Shown here piece by piece: positions 45,932 to 56,726 of a DNA stretch of 61,494 nt. Within the stretch, counting starts at the first letter, position 1, and each line of letters starts with the position of its first letter. The DNA is from Shewanella xiamenensis. GTDB lineage: Bacteria; Pseudomonadota; Gammaproteobacteria; Enterobacterales; Shewanellaceae. A model generated the notes under the pieces. It was not told where the DNA came from and did not search any database. It was given only the letters and a program-made list of their open reading frames with translations. A program made the position numbers and the translations under genes. The DNA is taken from positions 1 to 61,494 of the forward strand of contig NZ_BMOP01000004.1 of assembly GCF_014647135.1 (NCBI RefSeq). The letters run 5' to 3'.

Positions 45932-45960
45932 TTGAGAGTGACTGTGAGATTGGTTAATAT
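45932..45960 (+). promoter_or_regulatory. Strong sigma-70 promoter of a short transcript
   Basis: TTGAGA-N17-TAATAT: four of six bases match the -35, five of six the -10, with ideal spacing. It would start RNA near 45967. Confidence 0.75.
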
Positions 45961-46060
45961 ATCTCCTGTGTTAAGGAGACGGTTTGGTACGACTGGTGAA
46001 GTGTCCCAGACAAGCCCAACTCCGCGCACATAGGTCTAACTTTGGTGTGGAGAAAGAGAT

Positions 46061-46138
46061 ATGACAAACTTATTCGAACGTCTGGTTAACAGCTATAAGC
46101 GTGTTTTTGTTGAACTTTATACAGCGCATGAGCTGTAA
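46061..46138 (+). CDS. Candidate 25-residue small protein
   Basis: A 25-codon frame coding MTNLFERLVNSYKRVFVELY and five more residues (TAHEL). It is amphipathic: hydrophobic residues F, L, V, Y recur every three to four positions, so a helix is plausible. A purine-rich leader with GGAG and AGAG precedes the ATG. It sits alone between a strong promoter and a strong terminator, with a leader of about 95 bases, and no co-directional gene follows. It could be a small protein, a leader peptide in a regulatory RNA, or chance. Not recognised. Confidence 0.5.
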   Translation: MTNLFERLVNSYKRVFVELYTAHEL

Positions 46139-46199
46139 TCGTTCACCGCTTACTCTGAAATAATACTGATTTGATTTGAAGTTTTGTTAGCGCAAAACG

Positions 46200-46231
46200 A
46201 GCCCCCTTCTCGATGAGTTGGGGGCTTTTTA
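46200..46231 (+). terminator. Terminator of the small transcription unit
   Basis: AGCCCCC (46200-46206) pairs with GGGGGCT (46220-46226), followed by five T, then ATTTTTA. It closes the roughly 265-base transcript begun near 45967. Confidence 0.85.
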
Positions 46232-46430
46232 TTTTTATTGTCCGCAGATTGCAGGCATTAAAGCAGTTAAAAAATGGCAATAAGGTTTTGTTTCACTTGT
46301 GTGAACTACTTATTAAGAGGTATTTAGATGATTAAGTCGGTATTTTTCAAATTGACTGCATTAGAAAAAAAGCATATAAAGCTAACATATTAAAATATAT
46401 TATTTTTTTAAAAGATGCGTTTTATATATA
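46232..46430. other. AT-rich spacer before purL terminator
   Basis: Only a 21-codon frame (46328-46393) with GAGG eight bases upstream is seen. It has no visible promoter or terminator of its own and is too short to assert. Nothing else is seen. Confidence 0.4.
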
Positions 46431-46460
46431 AAAAAGGAGCGAAAATTTTCGCTCCTTTTT
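46431..46460 (-). terminator. Terminator of purL
   Basis: A perfect 30-base palindrome with AAAAAGGAGCG on one arm and its complement on the other; on the minus strand it ends in a T run. It lies 35 bases after the purL stop. Confidence 0.88.
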
Positions 46461-46494
46461 AGTCACTTAAGTGATGGTTTTATCAATAAAAACC

Positions 46495-49400
46495 TTAGCC
46501 TAAGTTGACTCGCGCATTGCGGAACATCCGCATCCATGGGCTGTCTTCACCCCAGTTATCTGGGTGCCACGAGTTCGCAACCGTTCTAAATACACGCTCA
46601 GGGTGTGGCATCATCAAGGTCACACGGCCATCAGTAGTACAGATACCGGTTAACCCGTTTGGCGAGCCGTTCGGGTTTTGTGGGTATTGAGTCGCGATCT
46701 CGCCTTTACCATTCACAAAACGCAGCGCAATGGTGCCAGAAGCCTCTGCTAAGGCCAGCGCCTGTGCACTAGCAAACTCAGCATGTCCTTCACCGTGGGA
46801 TACAGCGATTGGCATACGTGAACCCACCATACCTTGGAAGAACAATGACGGACTTTGCTGCACTTCAACCAAGCTGAAACGTGCTTCAAAACGCTCAGAG
46901 CGGTTACGCACGAAACGTGGCCAATGCTCGCTACCAGGAATAATTTCCTTCAGATTTGACAGCATTTGACAGCCGTTACACACGCCGAGCGCAAAGCTTG
47001 AGTCACGTTCAAAGAAACGTGAAAACTCATCGCGAGCACGCTCGTTAAACAGAATCGACTTAGCCCAACCTTCACCGGCACCTAATACGTCACCGTAGGA
47101 GAAGCCACCACAGGCCACTAGACCTTGGAACTCTTCAAGGCTAATGCGGCCTGACAGAATGTCAGACATATGCACGTCGCGGCTTTCAAACCCTGCGCGA
47201 TCAAACGCAGCAGCCATTTCGACATGGGAGTTTACGCCCTGCTCACGCAGGATTGCCATTTTAGGTGCAGCACCTTTAAGGATATAAGGCGCAGCAACGT
47301 CTTCACTTGGGTCAAAGCTTAACTTAACCGTTAAACCTAAGTCAGTTTCATCCTGCTTAAGCTTAAATTCTTCTAATGCACAGGCTGGGTTATCACGCAG
47401 CGCTTGCATACGGTAAGTGGTTTCTGACCACACAGTGCGCAGTGCAACACGGGTTTCACTGAACACTTCACGCTCACCCTCTTTAATGGTGATGCGTTGA
47501 TCATCGGCTAGCGTTCCGATCACATGGCAAGGTACGCCAGCGATGGCAAACTGAGCGGCGATTTTGGCAGCGTTATCGCGGCTCACTTGCAGCACAGCGC
47601 CAAGCTCTTCATTAAAGAGTATTTCTAAATCAGTGCCCTGTAGATCTTCTATATCAATGTCTAAGCCAGTGTTACCCGCAAAGGCCATTTCCACCAAGGT
47701 CGTGAATAAACCACCATCGCTACGATCGTGGTAAGCAATCACTAACTTATTAGCCACCAGCTTTTGCATGGTTTCGAAGAAACCACGTAACAGTGCAGCA
47801 TCGTCTAAGTCTGGTGCGACATCGCCTAACTCACCGTAAACCTGCGCTAAACAAGAACCGCCTAAGCGGTTTTGGCCCGCGCCCAAATCAACTAGCAATA
47901 AAGAGGTTTCACCTTTATCGCTGCGCAGCTCTGGCGTCACGGTATTACGAATATCCTGCACCACACCAAAGGCCGTGATAACCAATGACATTGGTGATGT
48001 CACGGTTTTATTCACACCATCTTGCTGCCATGCGGTTTTCATCGACATGGAGTCTTTACCGACAGGGATGGTCAGGCTCAGTTCTGGACACAGCTCTTCA
48101 CCCACGGCCTTAACCGCTTCATAAAGACCCGCATCTTCGCCAGGGTGACCTGCGGCCGACATCCAGTTAGCCGACAGTTTGATACGTTTGAACGAACCAA
48201 TATCCGCACCCGCGATGTTCATAATCGATTCGGCCACCGCCATACGGGCAGAGGCGCCAAAATCGAGCAGTGCCAGCGGCGTACGTTCACCCAGTGACAT
48301 GGCTTCACCGGCGTAGGTGTCAAAGCTTGCCGCCGTTACCGAGCAGTCAGCCACTGGCACCTGCCATGGGCCAACCATTTGGTCACGGTTCACTAGACCC
48401 GTTACTGTGCGGTCACCAATAGTGATCAGGAAGGTTTTGTCCGCCACTGTTGGCAAGCTAAGAATGCGTTTAACCGCATCTTTAATATCGATATTGCTTT
48501 GCTCAAGTGCAGGTGAAACCGCCTTTTTAGACACCACATTACGGCTCATCTTAGGCGCTTTACCTAATAACACCTCGAGTGGTAAATCGATGGGATTGTT
48601 ATCGAAATGGCTGTCGGCTAGGGTTAAATGCTGCTCTTGCGTCGCCTCGCCCACTACCGCAAACGGTGCGCGCTCACGCTCACAAATTGCAGTAAATAAA
48701 GGCAAGTCTTCGGCAGCAACCGAAAGTACATAACGTTCCTGCGATTCGTTACACCAGATCTCCAGCGGGCTCATGCCCGGCTCGTCCGATGGCACATTGC
48801 GCAGATTGAAGATACCACCACGGCCGCCATCATTCACTAACTCAGGGAATGCGTTAGATAAACCACCCGCGCCCACATCATGGATAAATTGGATTGGGTT
48901 TTTATCGCCTAACTGCCAGCAGCGGTCGATCACTTCCTGACAGCGGCGCTCCATTTCTGGGTTTTCACGCTGTACTGACGCAAAGTCTAAATCTTCGCTC
49001 GATTGACCTGACGCCATCGAAGAAGCCGCGCCGCCGCCCAGACCGATATTCATCGCAGGGCCACCGAGTACGATCAGCTTAGCACCGACGGTGATTTCGC
49101 CTTTTTGTACATGCTCTTCGCGAATATTACCTAAACCACCCGCTAACATAATGGGCTTATGATAACCACGGACTTCTACGCCGTTGTGGCTAGAGACTTC
49201 TTGCTCATAGGTACGGAAGTAACCTAACAGGGCTGGACGACCAAACTCGTTGTTAAACGCGGCGCCGCCTAATGGGCCTTCGGTCATAATATCCAGAGCG
49301 CTAACGATGCGATCCGGCTTACCATAATTACCTTCCCAAGGTTGAACAAAACCTGGGATTTTTAAATTCGATACGCTAAAGCCAGTTAAACCCGCTTTAG

Positions 49401-50376
49401 GCTTAGAGCCACGACCAGTTGCACCTTCGTCACGGATCTCACCACCTGAACCCGTCGCCGCACCAGGGTATGGACTGATTGCCGTAGGATGGTTGTGGGT
49501 TTCCACTTTCATCAGTACGTGCATTGGTTCAGTGTGATAGCTATAAACACCGTTTGGATCGGGGAAGAAACGTCCCGCAACCGAACCTTCCATCACAGCA
49601 GCATTATCTTTATAGGCAGATAACACGTGGTCGGGTGTGGTTTCAAAGGTATTTTTAATCATTTTGAACAGAGACTTAGGCTGCGCCTCACCATCAATTG
49701 TCCAATCTGCGTTAAAAATCTTGTGACGGCAGTGCTCAGAGTTAGCCTGAGCAAACATCATCAGTTCGATATCATTTGGATTGCGGTTCAAACGGACAAA
49801 GTTTTCGACTAAATAATCGATTTCATCTTCAGCAAGCGCCAGACCCATTTCGACGTTGGCCACTTCAAGGGCTCGGCGACCTTCAGCCAACACGTTCACA
49901 CTCTTGAAAGGCGCCGGTTCAGTGCGTTTAAACAGCACATCGGCCTTTGCAAAATCGTCCAGAACCACTTCAACCATACGGTCGTGCAATAACCCTTTAA
50001 GGGTTTGTTGCTGCTCGGCAGTCAAAGTGTCTGACTCCACATAATAGGCAACACCACGTTCCAAACGCTTTACCTTACCTAGACCACAATTGTGGGCAAT
50101 ATCAGTAGCTTTTGAAGACCATGGGGAAATTGTGCCGGGGCGGGGAGTAACAAACAGGAGTGAACCTTGGGGGGTATGGGCTTCGATAGCAGGTCCATAG
50201 GTGAGAATTTTTTCAAGTTGCTTGCGCTCATTGGTCTCAAGCAACTCGCTCAAATCCGCTAAATGAACATACTCAGCATAGATTTGGCGTACCGGAAGCG
50301 CAGCGTTTACGCAGGCCTCCATTAGCTTTTGCACTCTAAACGTCGAGAGTGCTGGGGCTCCGCGGATGATCTCCAT
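46495..50376 (-). CDS. purL: Phosphoribosylformylglycinamidine synthase (large type)
   Basis: 1293 residues, as in E. coli (1295). Step four of purine synthesis: it makes FGAM from FGAR, ATP and glutamine. Landmarks: [50 protein letters not shown], then a C-terminal class-I glutaminase (nucleophile in [14 protein letters not shown]; the motif HGEGHAEF and the final [10 protein letters not shown]). I chose the ATG at 50376 rather than the GTG just before it. Single gene, with no PurR-like operator recognised. Confidence 0.98.
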   Translation of the reverse strand: MEIIRGAPALSTFRVQKLMEACVNAALPVRQIYAEYVHLADLSELLETNERKQLEKILTYGPAIEAHTPQGSLLFVTPRPGTISPWSSKATDIAHNCGLGKVKRLERGVAYYVESDTLTAEQQQTLKGLLHDRMVEVVLDDFAKADVLFKRTEPAPFKSVNVLAEGRRALEVANVEMGLALAEDEIDYLVENFVRLNRNPNDIELMMFAQANSEHCRHKIFNADWTIDGEAQPKSLFKMIKNTFETTPDHVLSAYKDNAAVMEGSVAGRFFPDPNGVYSYHTEPMHVLMKVETHNHPTAISPYPGAATGSGGEIRDEGATGRGSKPKAGLTGFSVSNLKIPGFVQPWEGNYGKPDRIVSALDIMTEGPLGGAAFNNEFGRPALLGYFRTYEQEVSSHNGVEVRGYHKPIMLAGGLGNIREEHVQKGEITVGAKLIVLGGPAMNIGLGGGAASSMASGQSSEDLDFASVQRENPEMERRCQEVIDRCWQLGDKNPIQFIHDVGAGGLSNAFPELVNDGGRGGIFNLRNVPSDEPGMSPLEIWCNESQERYVLSVAAEDLPLFTAICERERAPFAVVGEATQEQHLTLADSHFDNNPIDLPLEVLLGKAPKMSRNVVSKKAVSPALEQSNIDIKDAVKRILSLPTVADKTFLITIGDRTVTGLVNRDQMVGPWQVPVADCSVTAASFDTYAGEAMSLGERTPLALLDFGASARMAVAESIMNIAGADIGSFKRIKLSANWMSAAGHPGEDAGLYEAVKAVGEELCPELSLTIPVGKDSMSMKTAWQQDGVNKTVTSPMSLVITAFGVVQDIRNTVTPELRSDKGETSLLLVDLGAGQNRLGGSCLAQVYGELGDVAPDLDDAALLRGFFETMQKLVANKLVIAYHDRSDGGLFTTLVEMAFAGNTGLDIDIEDLQGTDLEILFNEELGAVLQVSRDNAAKIAAQFAIAGVPCHVIGTLADDQRITIKEGEREVFSETRVALRTVWSETTYRMQALRDNPACALEEFKLKQDETDLGLTVKLSFDPSEDVAAPYILKGAAPKMAILREQGVNSHVEMAAAFDRAGFESRDVHMSDILSGRISLEEFQGLVACGGFSYGDVLGAGEGWAKSILFNERARDEFSRFFERDSSFALGVCNGCQMLSNLKEIIPGSEHWPRFVRNRSERFEARFSLVEVQQSPSLFFQGMVGSRMPIAVSHGEGHAEFASAQALALAEASGTIALRFVNGKGEIATQYPQNPNGSPNGLTGICTTDGRVTLMMPHPERVFRTVANSWHPDNWGEDSPWMRMFRNARVNLG

Positions 50377-50539
50377 CACGTCAATTCACCTTATATTTAT
50401 AATTGCAGGGGTCAGAGATGGCGCTATTATAGGGAAATGTCTGTCACAAATCACCTGTGACCTTACGCAAAACAGTGTTTCCTATAAGATAAAAAGCAAA
50501 CCTTTTTTCTTGGTTCGCACCCCATTCGATACGATTTTT

Positions 50540-50568
50540 TTACGTAATCGGTGACAAACGGATATAAT
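50540..50568 (+). promoter_or_regulatory. Sigma-70 promoter of mltF
   Basis: TTACGT-N17-TATAAT: perfect -10, weak -35, standard spacing. It starts RNA about 80 bases before mltF. Confidence 0.5.
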
Positions 50569-50654
50569 CACAGCAACGTCAGCTAGTTTATCTTAGTTAC
50601 CTCACTGACCTTCTACTATTCATCTTTTTGATTTTATTTAATAAAGTGTACTTA

Positions 50655-52091
50655 ATGGCTCGATTTCTGTTCTTGACTATCTTGGGTTTCTTACTGACTG
50701 CCTGTCAGCAAGTTACCGTGGAAGAAACAGAATACGTCCCCCATAAACTCACCGAATTAAGAGTCGGCACGCTCTATGGCCCACAAATTTATATGACCTC
50801 GGGCCAAGGCAACAGCGGTTTCGATTATGATATGGCTGTGCTCTTTGCCGAATACCTCGATGTTCCCTTAAAAATGGTGCCCTATACCAGTCGTGTAGAG
50901 CTCTATGAAGCACTGAAAAAAAACGAGATTGATATCATCGCCGCAGGGATGACAGAAACCCCAACACGGCGCGAGCAATTCCGTTTAGGCCCGCCACTTT
51001 ATCGGGTTAATCAAGTATTGGTTTACCGTGAAGGTATGCCTACCCCAAAAGATATTACTGATTTAAAAGGTAAAATTACTGTTATTGCCGACTCAGCATT
51101 TGTCGAAACCTTGACTCAATTGCAGAAACGCCATCCGACGCTGGTATGGGATCAAGTGACAGATAAAGACAGCGAAGAACTGCTGGCAATGATCGCCAAT
51201 AAAGAAATTGACTACACCATAGCCGACTCCAGTAGCGTACAAATAAACCGCCGCTACTTACCCGATCTCCGCGCTGGATTAGTACTTGAAGAGAAGCTCG
51301 ATGTAGTCTGGTTATTACCCGCCAATCATAGCGATGGTTTGATGAGTCAACTGCTAGCATTTTGGCACCAAGAGAAATTAGCTGGCACACTCGATCACCT
51401 AAACGAAAAATATTTTGGCCATGTTAAACGTTTCGATTATATCGACACCCGCGCCTTCCTACGCGCTATCGAAACTGTGTTACCACGCTACCGCCAGTTA
51501 TTTGAAACCCACGCCGGTGACTTAGATTGGCGAAAATTAGCAGCAACCAGTTATCAAGAGTCCCATTGGAATCCCAATGCCCGCTCACCGACTGGCGTGC
51601 GCGGTATGATGATGTTGACACAACCGACCGCCAAAGAAATTGGCATCACCAACCGACTCGATGCGGAAGAAAGTATCCGCGGCGGCGCCGCCTATTTACG
51701 GGATATGATCAACCGTTTACCCGAGTCGATTCCCGAGAGTCAACGCATGTGGTTTGCACTGGCATCTTACAATATCGGTTATGCCCATGTGGAAGACGCC
51801 CGTAAACTTGCTGAATCTATGGAGTTAAATCCCAACGCGTGGCGAGATCTTAAAAAGGTGTTACCACTGCTGCAAAAGCGCAAATACTACCAAAAGACCC
51901 GCTACGGTTATGCCCGCGGTAGTGAAGCCGTGCATTATGTGGATAGCATTCGTCGCTACTACGACACCTTAGTCTGGGTCGATAATCAATCTAAACAACA
52001 AAATAGCGATGAGGAAGAGCCGAGCGACCTCGCCTCGGAAGATGGCCCAGCGCCAGTGCCCGGCACCCTCAGCCCAGATAAGCCGAAATAG
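50655..52091 (+). CDS. mltF: Membrane-bound lytic murein transglycosylase F
   Basis: 478 residues. Lipoprotein signal with the cysteine in FLLTACQQ. Residues 40-265 form a periplasmic solute-binding-type domain ([12 protein letters not shown], then [26 protein letters not shown]) that may sense peptides; 290-440 is the GH23 lytic domain with the catalytic Glu in [26 protein letters not shown]. The C-terminal 30 residues are a Pro/Asp/Glu-rich tail. I chose the ATG at 50655 because the signal peptide then fits. It is divergent from purL, as in other Shewanella genomes. Confidence 0.95.
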   Translation: MARFLFLTILGFLLTACQQVTVEETEYVPHKLTELRVGTLYGPQIYMTSGQGNSGFDYDMAVLFAEYLDVPLKMVPYTSRVELYEALKKNEIDIIAAGMTETPTRREQFRLGPPLYRVNQVLVYREGMPTPKDITDLKGKITVIADSAFVETLTQLQKRHPTLVWDQVTDKDSEELLAMIANKEIDYTIADSSSVQINRRYLPDLRAGLVLEEKLDVVWLLPANHSDGLMSQLLAFWHQEKLAGTLDHLNEKYFGHVKRFDYIDTRAFLRAIETVLPRYRQLFETHAGDLDWRKLAATSYQESHWNPNARSPTGVRGMMMLTQPTAKEIGITNRLDAEESIRGGAAYLRDMINRLPESIPESQRMWFALASYNIGYAHVEDARKLAESMELNPNAWRDLKKVLPLLQKRKYYQKTRYGYARGSEAVHYVDSIRRYYDTLVWVDNQSKQQNSDEEEPSDLASEDGPAPVPGTLSPDKPK

Positions 52092-52277
52092 CCCTAACCG
52101 CTTCCCCCCTCAATAACTTGACTTACGCCGCAGCCTTGCTTTTTTACGGCCATCAAACCACGATTTTAATCTTCGATTAAGCCAATACAGGCTAAAGTGA
52201 GCTCGCTTTGGGCTAAAAACGCTGCTTTATAGAGCAGATGCATCGAGGGGGATTGCCGCCTGAGATCTCTGCTGATA

Positions 52278-52303
52278 CTGTCATAGTGACAGGTCAATAT
52301 AAT
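52278..52303 (+). promoter_or_regulatory. Promoter with dyad before the 39-aa ORF
   Basis: A TATAAT box at 52298-52303 is preceded by the dyad CTGTCA-TAG-TGACAG (52278-52292), which overlaps the -35 position. It points to the 39-codon frame about 85 bases on. No good -35 is present, so an activator or repressor may act at the dyad. Confidence 0.4.
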
Positions 52304-52387
52304 CATCATTGCGCGTTAACCCATAGCCGTTAACCAAAGCAAAATAGCCTTAACCTAGACAATAACAAGATTGAAAACGGGGTCTAT

Positions 52388-52507
52388 ATGAGAAGAAAAA
52401 CCATCAATAACAGCGCATCACGCCGTCGCACCACACTGAAAATTCGCCATCGCCGGGTGCTCAATCGCCACAAACTGTTTTTTACGTTTCTCCAAGCCCA
52501 AGACTAA
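52388..52507 (+). CDS. Candidate 39-residue basic small protein
   Basis: MRRKTINNSASRRRTTLKIRHRRVLNRHKLFFTFLQAQD in two halves: an Arg/Lys-rich start (MRRKTINNSASRRRTTLKIR) and a short hydrophobic tail with FFTFL. GGGG lies five bases before the ATG. It resembles RNA- or ribosome-binding peptides in charge only. It lies between mltF and tadA, with a possible promoter at 52278. It may be spurious, but charge, ribosome site and promoter agree. Not recognised. Confidence 0.4.
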   Translation: MRRKTINNSASRRRTTLKIRHRRVLNRHKLFFTFLQAQD

Positions 52508-52531
52508 CGCTTAAGCGAGTCCCCAAACTCC

Positions 52532-53170
<639 letters not shown>

Positions 53171-53224
53171 TTAAGGATTCTCTTCAATCAACAATTTGGG
53201 CAATTATACCCATAACCAATAAAA

Positions 53225-53243
53225 AAGGCGCACTTGGCGCCTT
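53225..53243 (-). terminator. Terminator copy on the left of the KAP island
   Basis: AAGGCGC (53225-53231) pairs with GCGCCTT (53237-53243); on the minus strand it runs into a T tract. It is nearly identical to the guaA terminator at 56665-56685 and lies at the same distance (about 30 bases) from the repeated core. It would stop the KAP gene transcript. Confidence 0.8.
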
Positions 53244-53275
53244 ATCAATAATTAATCACGTAATAAATTAATGAT

Positions 53276-53286
53276 ATTATTCCCAT
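53276..53286. repeat. Left copy of the guaA 3'-end repeat (candidate att site)
   Basis: ATTATTCCCAT, identical to 56716-56726, where it is the last codons and stop of guaA. On the minus strand it reads ATGGGAATAAT: part of the Trp-Glu-stop end of GuaA. Together with the adjacent terminator copy, it marks the distal end of an insertion. Confidence 0.7.
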
Positions 53287-53501
53287 CCCAACAGAAAAAT
53301 ATCAATAATTTAAAAAAGCTAAGTATATAAAGTTGTGGACATATCGTTTGCAAAATTTCCTAGCTATTTTGCTTACTGCATGACTGGTAACGCGAGTATT
53401 CTACTCTACCTTCAACCACATTACGCCTACAAGCTGAAGCATCTAAATTACAAATTACTCACCTTTAAGCCAAGCATGATATAGGTACTAGCGAAGTTTA
53501 C

Positions 53502-56477
53502 TTAAGTTAAATCGGTATTAAGAGTCGAGCAATATTCATTTGCTAGCTCGTCAAGAACTTCATACACGCCATTAAGATCTTCACTATAAGAAGCTATGTA
53601 GTTTGAAGTAAAGACACGCCTCTCATTCTCACTCGTAACATAACCACGGATAAACTCACCATTTAACCGCCAATAACATCCCATAGCTTTCGGCTCCAAA
53701 CCTCCGGCAAGTGTTGATTTGTGAGCGATGTAACCATCCTCATCACTACCCGAAAAGTATGAACTGCTTAAATTTGATAAGCAGTAGTCAAGAAAGAAGA
53801 ATACGTTCTTTTCATCAATTTGCGGGTTAAAGCAGATACCGAAAACGTATTCGTTCATAATTTCTGCAATACCTTTCCCATCCTTGCTTCCAACATCATC
53901 ATAAATACCGCAGCCGACACCAGAACCATTGGGTTGATTCGTATTGCTTAACTGATAAATAACGAACGACTTTACGTTATCACGCACTGTTGCAACTTGT
54001 CGATAAAGGTTGTTGTTATGGCCTTCAAGCTCTGATTCTGGTGGTACTTGACCAATGCGGCTAGCATTAGCCTCACCAAGAAATTCACAATCAGGCAAAT
54101 CATCTACATCAGCAAAGAAGTTCCGCTGAGTATCAATGTACGTTCGTTTAAACAGTGCAAACACCTGCTGTGATAATACCCTCATCCCCATTAAAGCTAA
54201 TTTACTGACCAGCCCATCTGTTGGAGCTGATTTATCTTGATGTGCAATAAGAGCCCTGTGTAAGTTGTACAGCTGTCCCCCACGGTCAGCGGAACACTGT
54301 AATCTGAACAACATGAGGTCATTCCATCCAAGAACGCCACGCTCAGAACTCACAAAACGTTGAAGTAAGCCATTACCATGATAGGTATCCTCACCAAACA
54401 ACCGCCAAGCAATCTCCAGAACATTCTCTACAGTGTTCGGAAGGCGTTGCCCGGAAGTCTTCCCCCAACCAGCACGATCTAACAATCTCAACAGGGTGTA
54501 AATTGATCGCTGACGTAACCCCCGATCATCATCTCTTAATGAAGAATAGCGTGGCAAATAATCAATAAGCGTATCTATCGCTTCGTTAGCTTGCGAGCTG
54601 GTGAAATCATAGGACTGTTCGACCAATATGCGCCAAAACTCATCATGAGCATTTTCTCCTTTAGACAACTCAAAGTTCGCAGAAGCGAGCACTGAAGCGA
54701 TAGATTCTCCCTTCAGGAACCGTGCAATAGCTCCTTGATACATAACGAATGTTTCCTGGGGCAGTGGTGTTTCAAATCGAACAATCAGTTTAAGGTAGGC
54801 TTCCAGGTTCCTGTAGCCAGATTTATTGAAGCAAGCCCGAGATCGAAAAACCTGCTCTTCGATGTGGTTTAAAATTCCAATTTGCAGAGTCTCAACATCA
54901 AACAATTGCTCCAACAAAAAACGTGCTGAAGGTTCTTGCTCGTTCTTCATCTGTTCGAAACCCTCTACGTTTTTTAATTCTTGATTATTATTTTCACGTA
55001 CCAATGTGAAGATACTGCTTCGTCCGTCGGTCTCCTCCGCATAGATACGCCTGAAAAGTCCCGGATAGTTCAAATGCAAGAGAATAAGATTGATGAGATC
55101 CTGTTTATTAAAATCAGTTCTGCCCAAATTCGTTTTCTCAATCTGCATAAGCAGAATTGCGTTAACAAAACGCTTAACCTTACGGAGATTACCAACAAGA
55201 GGCATATAGTTAGCAGCAAACTTTCCATCCAGAAGATTTGCAAGCTCATTAAGAATAGATCCGAGTTTAATCATGGTGTCTGATGGAACCGAAGCAAGCT
55301 GGAGATCACTATGAGACCAATTGCGTCGCAAGAAGTCTCGAAGGCTTGAACTGTCGATAAATAAGCCCAATTTAGCTGTCACAAACTTTTCTAGAAACTC
55401 ACGCGCTCTCACTCCATCCTCTGTACTATCAGCAAGAACTTCGGTGTCATAACAAAGTACATACGTAGCCTGAGATAATTTGAATGTACGCTTTGTAGCG
55501 AACAATACATTATTGGTAGTTTTAGCATCCAGACGGTCTAGGTCATCAATAACAATTATGACTTTACGACCAATTCTTCGAAGAACTTCGTCTATATCTT
55601 CAAGAAGTTCATCTACAGTCTCTTGAGAAGGTTCTAGAGAGAGTTTGAAACCAAAGAATGATATGTCAGCCTTTCCTTTGATAAGTCTTGAGTATCGAGA
55701 TACCGCAGGCCTGAATTCTGGAACAAAAACCTTAGTCTGAATAGTGGCCGATAAATCACGAATCAATCGGTCCGCAAGATCAGGTTCAGACGCGTAACGA
55801 AGTGGCTCAAATCGACAAACGATAACCTTATCGCCAGATTTCTCCCATATTCGCTCAGCCATATTAATGAAACTGGTCTTTCCAACGCCCCAAGGGCCAT
55901 CCACACCAAAGACCAACCCAGAATGGCCCCCGCAGGCAAGGACTGTATCTGCGAACGACTTTGCCTGAACTTCATTTGCAAGCAAATCATCTGTTGTATT
56001 TTCAATCTCTTCATCCGCAATAAAGTATGGTGACGAAGGAGACTTATCTATTTTTGTCCTAAAATGCTGAAGAAGAGGTGAAAGCAATACTAGACACAAA
56101 AAGATTAAAAATAACTCTGCTAAATGCGGATCAGCAGACTTAAATGCAATATGTACCTTTTCAAGCCAAGGTGAAACAAGTTGGTTTAAACAAAATCCGA
56201 TAATTAACATCCACAGCAAATCAAACCGCAGGCTCTTAGCTATTAGCCAAACGCTCAAAAGTGCATTTCTTTTGAGTACGTACGCAAAGCAAATGGAGAG
56301 CACTAAAATAAAGCAAGATGCCTTTATAAAAAATCCAAGATCTGCATATTTTTGAGCAATGATAGCTCCAAGGTAGAAGGACAATCGAAAAGCCTCTGAG
56401 ACGACAAAGCCAATAAAGAACATTTTGGCAAATATCAGAAGTTCGGGCATCTTCATAGATGGAGTCTTGGCAGTCAT
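53502..56477 (-). CDS. KAP-family P-loop NTPase, membrane-anchored
   Basis: 991 residues. Four hydrophobic N-terminal stretches (about 12-30, 52-70, 86-102, 120-138), then a P-loop NTPase domain: Walker A GPWGVGKTS (194-202) and Walker B VIIVIDDLDRLD (306-317), typical of the KAP family (Kidins220/ARMS and PifA). The rest (about 400-990) has no motif I recognise. PifA of plasmid F, a KAP protein, excludes phage T7. Here the gene is alone in an island at the guaA end, so a defence role is a fair inference, not shown. I chose the ATG at 56477 because GAGG lies seven bases upstream. Confidence 0.85.
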   Translation of the reverse strand: MTAKTPSMKMPELLIFAKMFFIGFVVSEAFRLSFYLGAIIAQKYADLGFFIKASCFILVLSICFAYVLKRNALLSVWLIAKSLRFDLLWMLIIGFCLNQLVSPWLEKVHIAFKSADPHLAELFLIFLCLVLLSPLLQHFRTKIDKSPSSPYFIADEEIENTTDDLLANEVQAKSFADTVLACGGHSGLVFGVDGPWGVGKTSFINMAERIWEKSGDKVIVCRFEPLRYASEPDLADRLIRDLSATIQTKVFVPEFRPAVSRYSRLIKGKADISFFGFKLSLEPSQETVDELLEDIDEVLRRIGRKVIIVIDDLDRLDAKTTNNVLFATKRTFKLSQATYVLCYDTEVLADSTEDGVRAREFLEKFVTAKLGLFIDSSSLRDFLRRNWSHSDLQLASVPSDTMIKLGSILNELANLLDGKFAANYMPLVGNLRKVKRFVNAILLMQIEKTNLGRTDFNKQDLINLILLHLNYPGLFRRIYAEETDGRSSIFTLVRENNNQELKNVEGFEQMKNEQEPSARFLLEQLFDVETLQIGILNHIEEQVFRSRACFNKSGYRNLEAYLKLIVRFETPLPQETFVMYQGAIARFLKGESIASVLASANFELSKGENAHDEFWRILVEQSYDFTSSQANEAIDTLIDYLPRYSSLRDDDRGLRQRSIYTLLRLLDRAGWGKTSGQRLPNTVENVLEIAWRLFGEDTYHGNGLLQRFVSSERGVLGWNDLMLFRLQCSADRGGQLYNLHRALIAHQDKSAPTDGLVSKLALMGMRVLSQQVFALFKRTYIDTQRNFFADVDDLPDCEFLGEANASRIGQVPPESELEGHNNNLYRQVATVRDNVKSFVIYQLSNTNQPNGSGVGCGIYDDVGSKDGKGIAEIMNEYVFGICFNPQIDEKNVFFFLDYCLSNLSSSYFSGSDEDGYIAHKSTLAGGLEPKAMGCYWRLNGEFIRGYVTSENERRVFTSNYIASYSEDLNGVYEVLDELANEYCSTLNTDLT

Positions 56478-56664
56478 CAACACGCCTCATTCAAAAGACA
56501 ATTAATTGAAAGATATGTAATTTACACCATACATTATGCTAAGAATAGTGTTCTATTCAATTACTTACGTCATCACTCTAAAGTCACTTTTGGTAGATGA
56601 TATCCAGTCAAAGGATTATTGTGAAAACATAAAGTTTTGATAGGAATAATCTAATCGTAATAAA

Positions 56665-56685
56665 AAAGGCGCACTGGGCGCCTTT
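56665..56685 (-). terminator. Terminator of guaA (right copy)
   Basis: AAAGGCGC (56665-56672) pairs with GCGCCTTT (56678-56685), followed on the minus strand by a T run. Its twin lies at 53225-53243. Confidence 0.85.
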
Positions 56686-56715
56686 CGTTAATTCATCATG
56701 TCATCAAGACAAGCC

Positions 56716-56726
56716 ATTATTCCCAT
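56716..56726. repeat. Right copy of the guaA 3'-end repeat
   Basis: ATTATTCCCAT overlaps the guaA stop codon and last codons, so guaA stays intact on this side, as happens when an element integrates into a gene end and restores it. Confidence 0.7.

Larger units (their letters stand above)
53276..56726. mobile_element. Candidate mini-island inserted at the guaA 3' end
   Basis: About 3.4 kb holding one large gene (KAP NTPase), bounded by 11-bp direct repeats of the guaA end and by two near-identical terminators. The 3' end of guaA is a known integration hotspot for genomic islands, and this core (TGGGAATAA) fits that type of site. No integrase gene is present inside the span, so the element is either decayed, non-autonomous or moved by an integrase elsewhere. 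Elsewhere in Shewanella I would expect tadA and guaA to be closer together. Confidence 0.6.

Noticed and set aside
46328..46393. 21-codon ORF (MIKSVFFKLTALEKKHIKLTY) with GAGG upstream
   Set aside because: Too short, no promoter or terminator of its own; chance cannot be excluded.
48022..48733. Plus-strand frames inside purL (91 and 138 codons)
   Set aside because: Antisense shadows of a highly conserved gene with biased codon use.
50463..50482. PurR-like box upstream of purL (ACGCAAAACAGTGTTTCC)
   Set aside because: Half-sites do not fit the ACGCAAACGTTTGCGT spacing; similarity is superficial.
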